Under the pieces are notes generated by a model. The model ran no database searches, was not told the origin of the DNA, and worked only from the letters and a program-made list of their open reading frames with translations. From Dallia pectoralis (Eukaryota; Chordata; Actinopteri; Esociformes; Umbridae): 64,000 bases of DNA. The stretch spans positions 1,219,001 through 1,283,000 of the forward strand of contig CM055746.1 in NCBI GenBank assembly GCA_029465975.1. The letters run 5' to 3'. Below, piece by piece: positions 60,528 to 64,000 of this stretch. How positions within the stretch are numbered: position 1 is the stretch's first letter; each line of letters starts with the position of its first letter. The position numbers and the translations under genes are program-made.

Positions 60528-60642
60528 TGGGTGTGTGTCTGGGTGTGTGTCTGGGTGTGTGTGGTGTGTCTGTGTCGGTGTGTGCGGGTGTGGGTCTGGG
60601 GGTGTGTGTGTGTGGGGGTGTGTGTGTGTGTGTGTGTGTGTG
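60528..60642 (+). repeat. compound (GT)n microsatellite
   Basis: GGTGTGTGTCTGGGTGTGTG-type interrupted GT tract, ending in a pure (GT)n at about 60618-60642. Confidence 0.96.
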
Positions 60643-60796
60643 GCAGGGGAACCATCTGAATCCCCCCAGCTGAGACGATGTCTGCCAGGCACCTGACGTT
60701 CTGCATGAGTAAATGTTAAGTTCAGTCTCCACGTTTGCTTCCTCTACGTTTGGTTGGATTTGGACCAGGTTGATGTTAGTCAGGTTCTTTACTCCT

Positions 60797-60840
60797 CCAC
60801 TCTCTCTCACTCTCTCTCACTCTCTCTCAATCTCTCTCAC
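60797..60840 (+). repeat. 10-bp pyrimidine repeat x 4
   Basis: TCTCTCTCAC repeated four times; the last copy reads TCTCTCTCAA. Confidence 0.92.
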
Positions 60841-61155
60841 CCTGCAGTCAGTACATGTTCTACATTTATTGCATTTTCTTTCTCTCACAGTCTATGTCTG
60901 GTTCTCTTACTCTCTGGCTACCTTATTCTCTCCCACGCGTTCTTGCTCTCGCTTCATTCCCAATTTGTCACGGCAATATCAGCCATTAATCCCCGGCTCA
61001 ATTAGAAAACAAGGTGCTTCTCCGTGCCAAGGATGCTTAGAATCCACACTAATGTTTCACAGAGTTTGTGTGTCACAAAGTGTCGCTCTGCGTACACTCT
61101 GGAATACGGTGGAATTGGCATGAGTCTAATTGGTGATTCATTTACATACAATGCT

Positions 61156-61993
61156 GAACACCTAGCTCTGCTGTACCACGATAAATGAACACCTAGCTCT
61201 GCTGTACCACGATAAATGAACACCTAGCTCTGCTGTACCACGATAAATGAACACCTAGCTCGGCTGTACCACGATAAATGAACACCTAGCTCTGCTGTAC
61301 CTCGATAAATGAACACCTAGCTCTGCTGTACCACGATAAATGAACACCTAGCGATAAATAAATGAACACCTAGCTCTGCTGTACCACGATAAATGAACAC
61401 CTAGCTCGGCTGTACCACGATAAATGAACACCTAGCTCTGCTGCTGATAAATGAACACCTAGTTCTGCTGTACCACGATAAATGAACACCTAGCTCTGCT
61501 GTACCACGATAAATGAACACCTAGCTCTGCTGTACCACGATAAATGAACACCTAGTTCTGCTGTACCTCGATAAATGAACACCTAGCTCTTCTGTACCTC
61601 GATAAATGAACACCTAGCTCTGCTGTATCTCGATAAATGAACACCTAGCTCTGCTGTATCTCGATAAATGAACACCTAGCTCTGCTGTACCTCGATAAAT
61701 GAACACCTAGCTCTGTTGTATCTCGATAAATGAACACCTAGCTCTGCTGTACCTCGATAAATGAACACCTAGCTCTTCTGTACCTCGATAAATGAACACC
61801 TAGCTCTGCTGTACCGCGATAAATGAACACCTAGCTCGGCTGTACCACGATAAATGAACACCTAGCTCTGCTGTACCACGATAAATGAACACCTAGCTCG
61901 GCTGTACCACGATAAATGAACACCTAGCTCGGCTGTACCTCGATAAATGAACACCTAGCTCTGCTGTATCTCGATAAATGAACACCTAGCTCT
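61156..61993 (+). repeat. minisatellite, 31-bp unit x 27
   Basis: GAACACCTAGCTCTGCTGTA followed by CCACGATAAAT, period 31 (61156, 61187). Variants are CTCTG/CTCGG/TTCTG, TACCACG/TACCTCG/TATCTCG. The CTCG types cluster in the right half (about 61560-61800). Two units near 61350 and 61440 are truncated. Confidence 0.97.
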
Positions 61994-62224
61994 ATAGACT
62001 ACAAACAAATTGGTTTCAGGAAACAATCCCAGAAAAATGTTTATGGTCAACGGTCATATGGTCAAACCATTAACCAGGCCTGTTGATGGTCAACGGTCAT
62101 TCTCAACACAGTAGATTGTCCCGATCTGCCGTAACAGGTCCATCACTCTACCAGTATCTAAACATGCCAAGCTGACCAAGCGCAGACTATTTTCAACTAG
62201 ACCTTCCTGTTGGGCTGAACCCAC

Positions 62225-62395
62225 ATGGAGTGTGTAGACAACCTACATAGTTCTGACCTGCAATACGAAGGCCTGACTAGGTTGAACAGGCAGTACAGCC
62301 GTCTCCTTTACTCCCTGTTTAAGCAGTACCACAAGGCCACTTCCGACTGGCTAAATAAAGATCCCCACACAGTGTGGGCGGTTTCAGAGGCTTGA
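62225..62395 (+). CDS. unrecognised 56-codon open frame, protein-like
   Basis: ATG at 62225 (G at +4) opens MECVDNLHSSDLQYEGLTRL, then NRQYSRLLYSLFKQYHK and DWLNKDPHTVWAVSEA, to a TGA at 62393. The helical, charged text (LNRQYSRLLYSLFKQYHKAT) is more protein-like than neighbouring frames. An in-frame stop lies just upstream (TGA at 62216). No family is recognised. It could be a small exon, a retrocopy piece or chance. Confidence 0.22.
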   Translation: MECVDNLHSSDLQYEGLTRLNRQYSRLLYSLFKQYHKATSDWLNKDPHTVWAVSEA

Positions 62396-63268
62396 GATTC
62401 CTGCTGGGCTCACCACTGGTACATAAATATGGTCCAACCACGGTCACAAGTCGACTACATTCGTAATGTCCCAGGGGACTCTAACTAACGTCTACAGTTG
62501 TATTCGAGAGCAATATCGATGTCTATGATTGGATGGCTTTTTGGGGGGTGCTGAAGAAGTGCCTGAAAAGGTTCCACTCTTCATGTGTATTTAAGTTCCT
62601 ACCCCTCCCTGACTCGGAATTAAAACAAGGATTTATTGCAGTTTAAAACCATAATCTATAATTTCTGCTTCAACCAACATCAGCACCCACGATGCACCAG
62701 TGTTTTGCACGGGAACAATTGTTTTCGACCTGATTATAATTTTGAATGTTGACCATAATAAGTTCCGGCTCTCCTATTGTTCATGTGAGAACAATCTCAA
62801 TATGTTGACCCAAATAGCTTGACTGACATGTTTTTTTTGGTATTTAGAAACTATAGTACAGAATGAGCAGAATATACCTGATAGTAAAATAATAGAGTAG
62901 AAGTAACCCAGATTCTGGGCCCCAGTCAGAACACCCATCTGTCAGTATTGAACAACTCGTGCACGCTGGAGAGGCTTAACCCCCTGTGTTTACAAACTCC
63001 GCTTGTTAGTAGACACTGTTACCCGGGACAACCAATTACCAAGTGCCAGTTTCCAGATGGCATAGGACCACACTGTCACTATATATTCTGCCCTTGTCAA
63101 CCATGAACGAACACAAACTCAGGTGGCTGCTTTTTATCTAGAATCCTGGTTTGCCGAGCGCAGAATTCCTGTGGTTATAGTATTGCAGTCATGTTGCAGG
63201 TACCGTACCACCAGGTAGAGAACTAAAAGACAGACAGGAGCGCCTGTGGTCGGGGAATGTACCCAACC
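62396..63268. other. non-coding stretch, nothing recognised
   Basis: No gene or repeat I can support. Confidence 0.4.
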
Positions 63269-63315
63269 AATATATACTGTGTATGAATATACTGTGTATG
63301 AATATACTGTGTCAC
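63269..63315 (+). repeat. 15-bp tandem repeat x 3
   Basis: ATATACTGTGTATGA in three copies, the last ending TGTGTCAC. Confidence 0.9.
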
Positions 63316-63689
63316 TATGCAGGGTTTGCTAGTATCAAGTGTCCATTATAACATTCCAGAAGAGTAATCAACATCTGCCTTTGTCCAGAAGAGTCTCGTC
63401 AGCATTCAACCGTAAAATGTTTTCTGCTTCTAGTGTGCTTTTGACAACACCTACAACCATTTAACAATCCAAATGACCTTGAGCTTATTTAGGCAATAGG
63501 TTTGGTTGCTTGACGTTTGTGAAGCTTTGTGTAGTTTTGAGTGCATGATGTAGCTATTTGTGCCTTATTTAAATATCTTAAAGGTGCTGGATACTACAAT
63601 TATTTTGAATAGAATTTGTTTTGTTCTCTTCGAATAAGTGCCATTTGGTGCATGAAAAGTTCAAATTCGGTCTGGATGTTGTGATGAGT

Positions 63690-64000
63690 GCAGGGTTGAG
63701 TTTATATATACAGTGAACCGAATATACAGTGCAGGGTTGAGTTGATATATAGAGTGAACCGAATATACAGTGCAGGGTTGAGTTGATATATACAGTGAAC
63801 CAAATATACAGTGCAGGGTTGAGTTAATATATACAGTGAACCGAATATACAGTGCAGGGTTGAGTTAATATATACAGTGAACCAAATATACAGTGCAGGG
63901 TTGAGTTGATATATACAGTGAACCGAATATACAGTGCAGGGTTGAGTTGATATATACAGTGAACCAAATATACAGTGCAGGGTTGAGTTGATATATACAG
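63690..64000 (+). repeat. minisatellite, 41-bp unit x 7.5, cut by the window end
   Basis: GCAGGGTTGAGTTGATATAT, ACAGTGAACCGAATATACAG and T repeat with period 41 (63690, 63731). Variants alternate ACCGAAT/ACCAAAT and GTTGAT/GTTAAT. The array continues beyond base 64000. Confidence 0.96.

Overview
This looks like a nuclear genomic window from a teleost fish. The grounds are Tc1-like transposon relics of fish type, a tRNA-derived SINE ending in the fish L2-type tail (TGGTTAAATAAAGG), LINE reverse transcriptase debris, a Harbinger-like element sitting in the target core reported for zebrafish Harbinger elements, and a very heavy load of minisatellites. A salmonid or pike-like fish would fit, but the sequence alone does not prove it. 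There are no bacterial operons, ribosome binding sites, CRISPR arrays or rRNA genes. Most long open frames are artefacts of tandem repeats.

Layout. 1-4.3 kb: SINE, a Tc1 transposase N-terminal relic, and two imperfect-hairpin loci. 4.3-7.0 kb: three adjacent minisatellites (18-21, 41 and 52 bp units). 7.0-18.1 kb: mostly AT-rich non-coding DNA with Tc1 end fragments and small repeats. 18.1-24.5 kb: a nested structure. A 581-bp solo LTR was split by a Harbinger-like DNA transposon (TSD CTG), whose interior is filled by a 4.65-kb AT-rich 29-bp-unit array. 24.65-25.24 kb: Tc1 transposase pseudogene. 27.6-28.2 kb: an 18-bp minisatellite that reads as collagen-like G-X-Y triplets. 36.5-37.35 kb: a nearly perfect 30-bp x 28 array. 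37.7-41.7 kb: a dispersed repeat, LINE reverse transcriptase remnants, a Tc1 relic with an internal 67-bp triplication, and an unrecognised open segment. 42.4-43.9 kb: a minisatellite, palindromic transcription-factor-like sites, a TATA box and the best gene candidate of the window, a first exon encoding a signal peptide and ending in a phase-1 GTAAGT donor. 45.9-51.6 kb: six minisatellites. 51.63-55.14 kb: a second DNA transposon with terminal inverted repeats, carrying a short coding exon remnant and a 1.5-kb purine-rich G-run array. 56.4-64 kb: Tc1 debris and six or more further arrays, the last running off the window edge.

By my sum about 14.3 kb (roughly 22%) of the window is tandem repeat. 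A recurring theme is tandem amplification inside transposons: in the Harbinger interior, in the 51.6-55.1 kb element, in the LTR (72 bp x 3) and in a Tc1 coding relic (67 bp x 3). No genes can be shown to work together. The only supported cellular gene is the 43.8-kb signal-peptide exon, whose downstream exons I could not find in the window.
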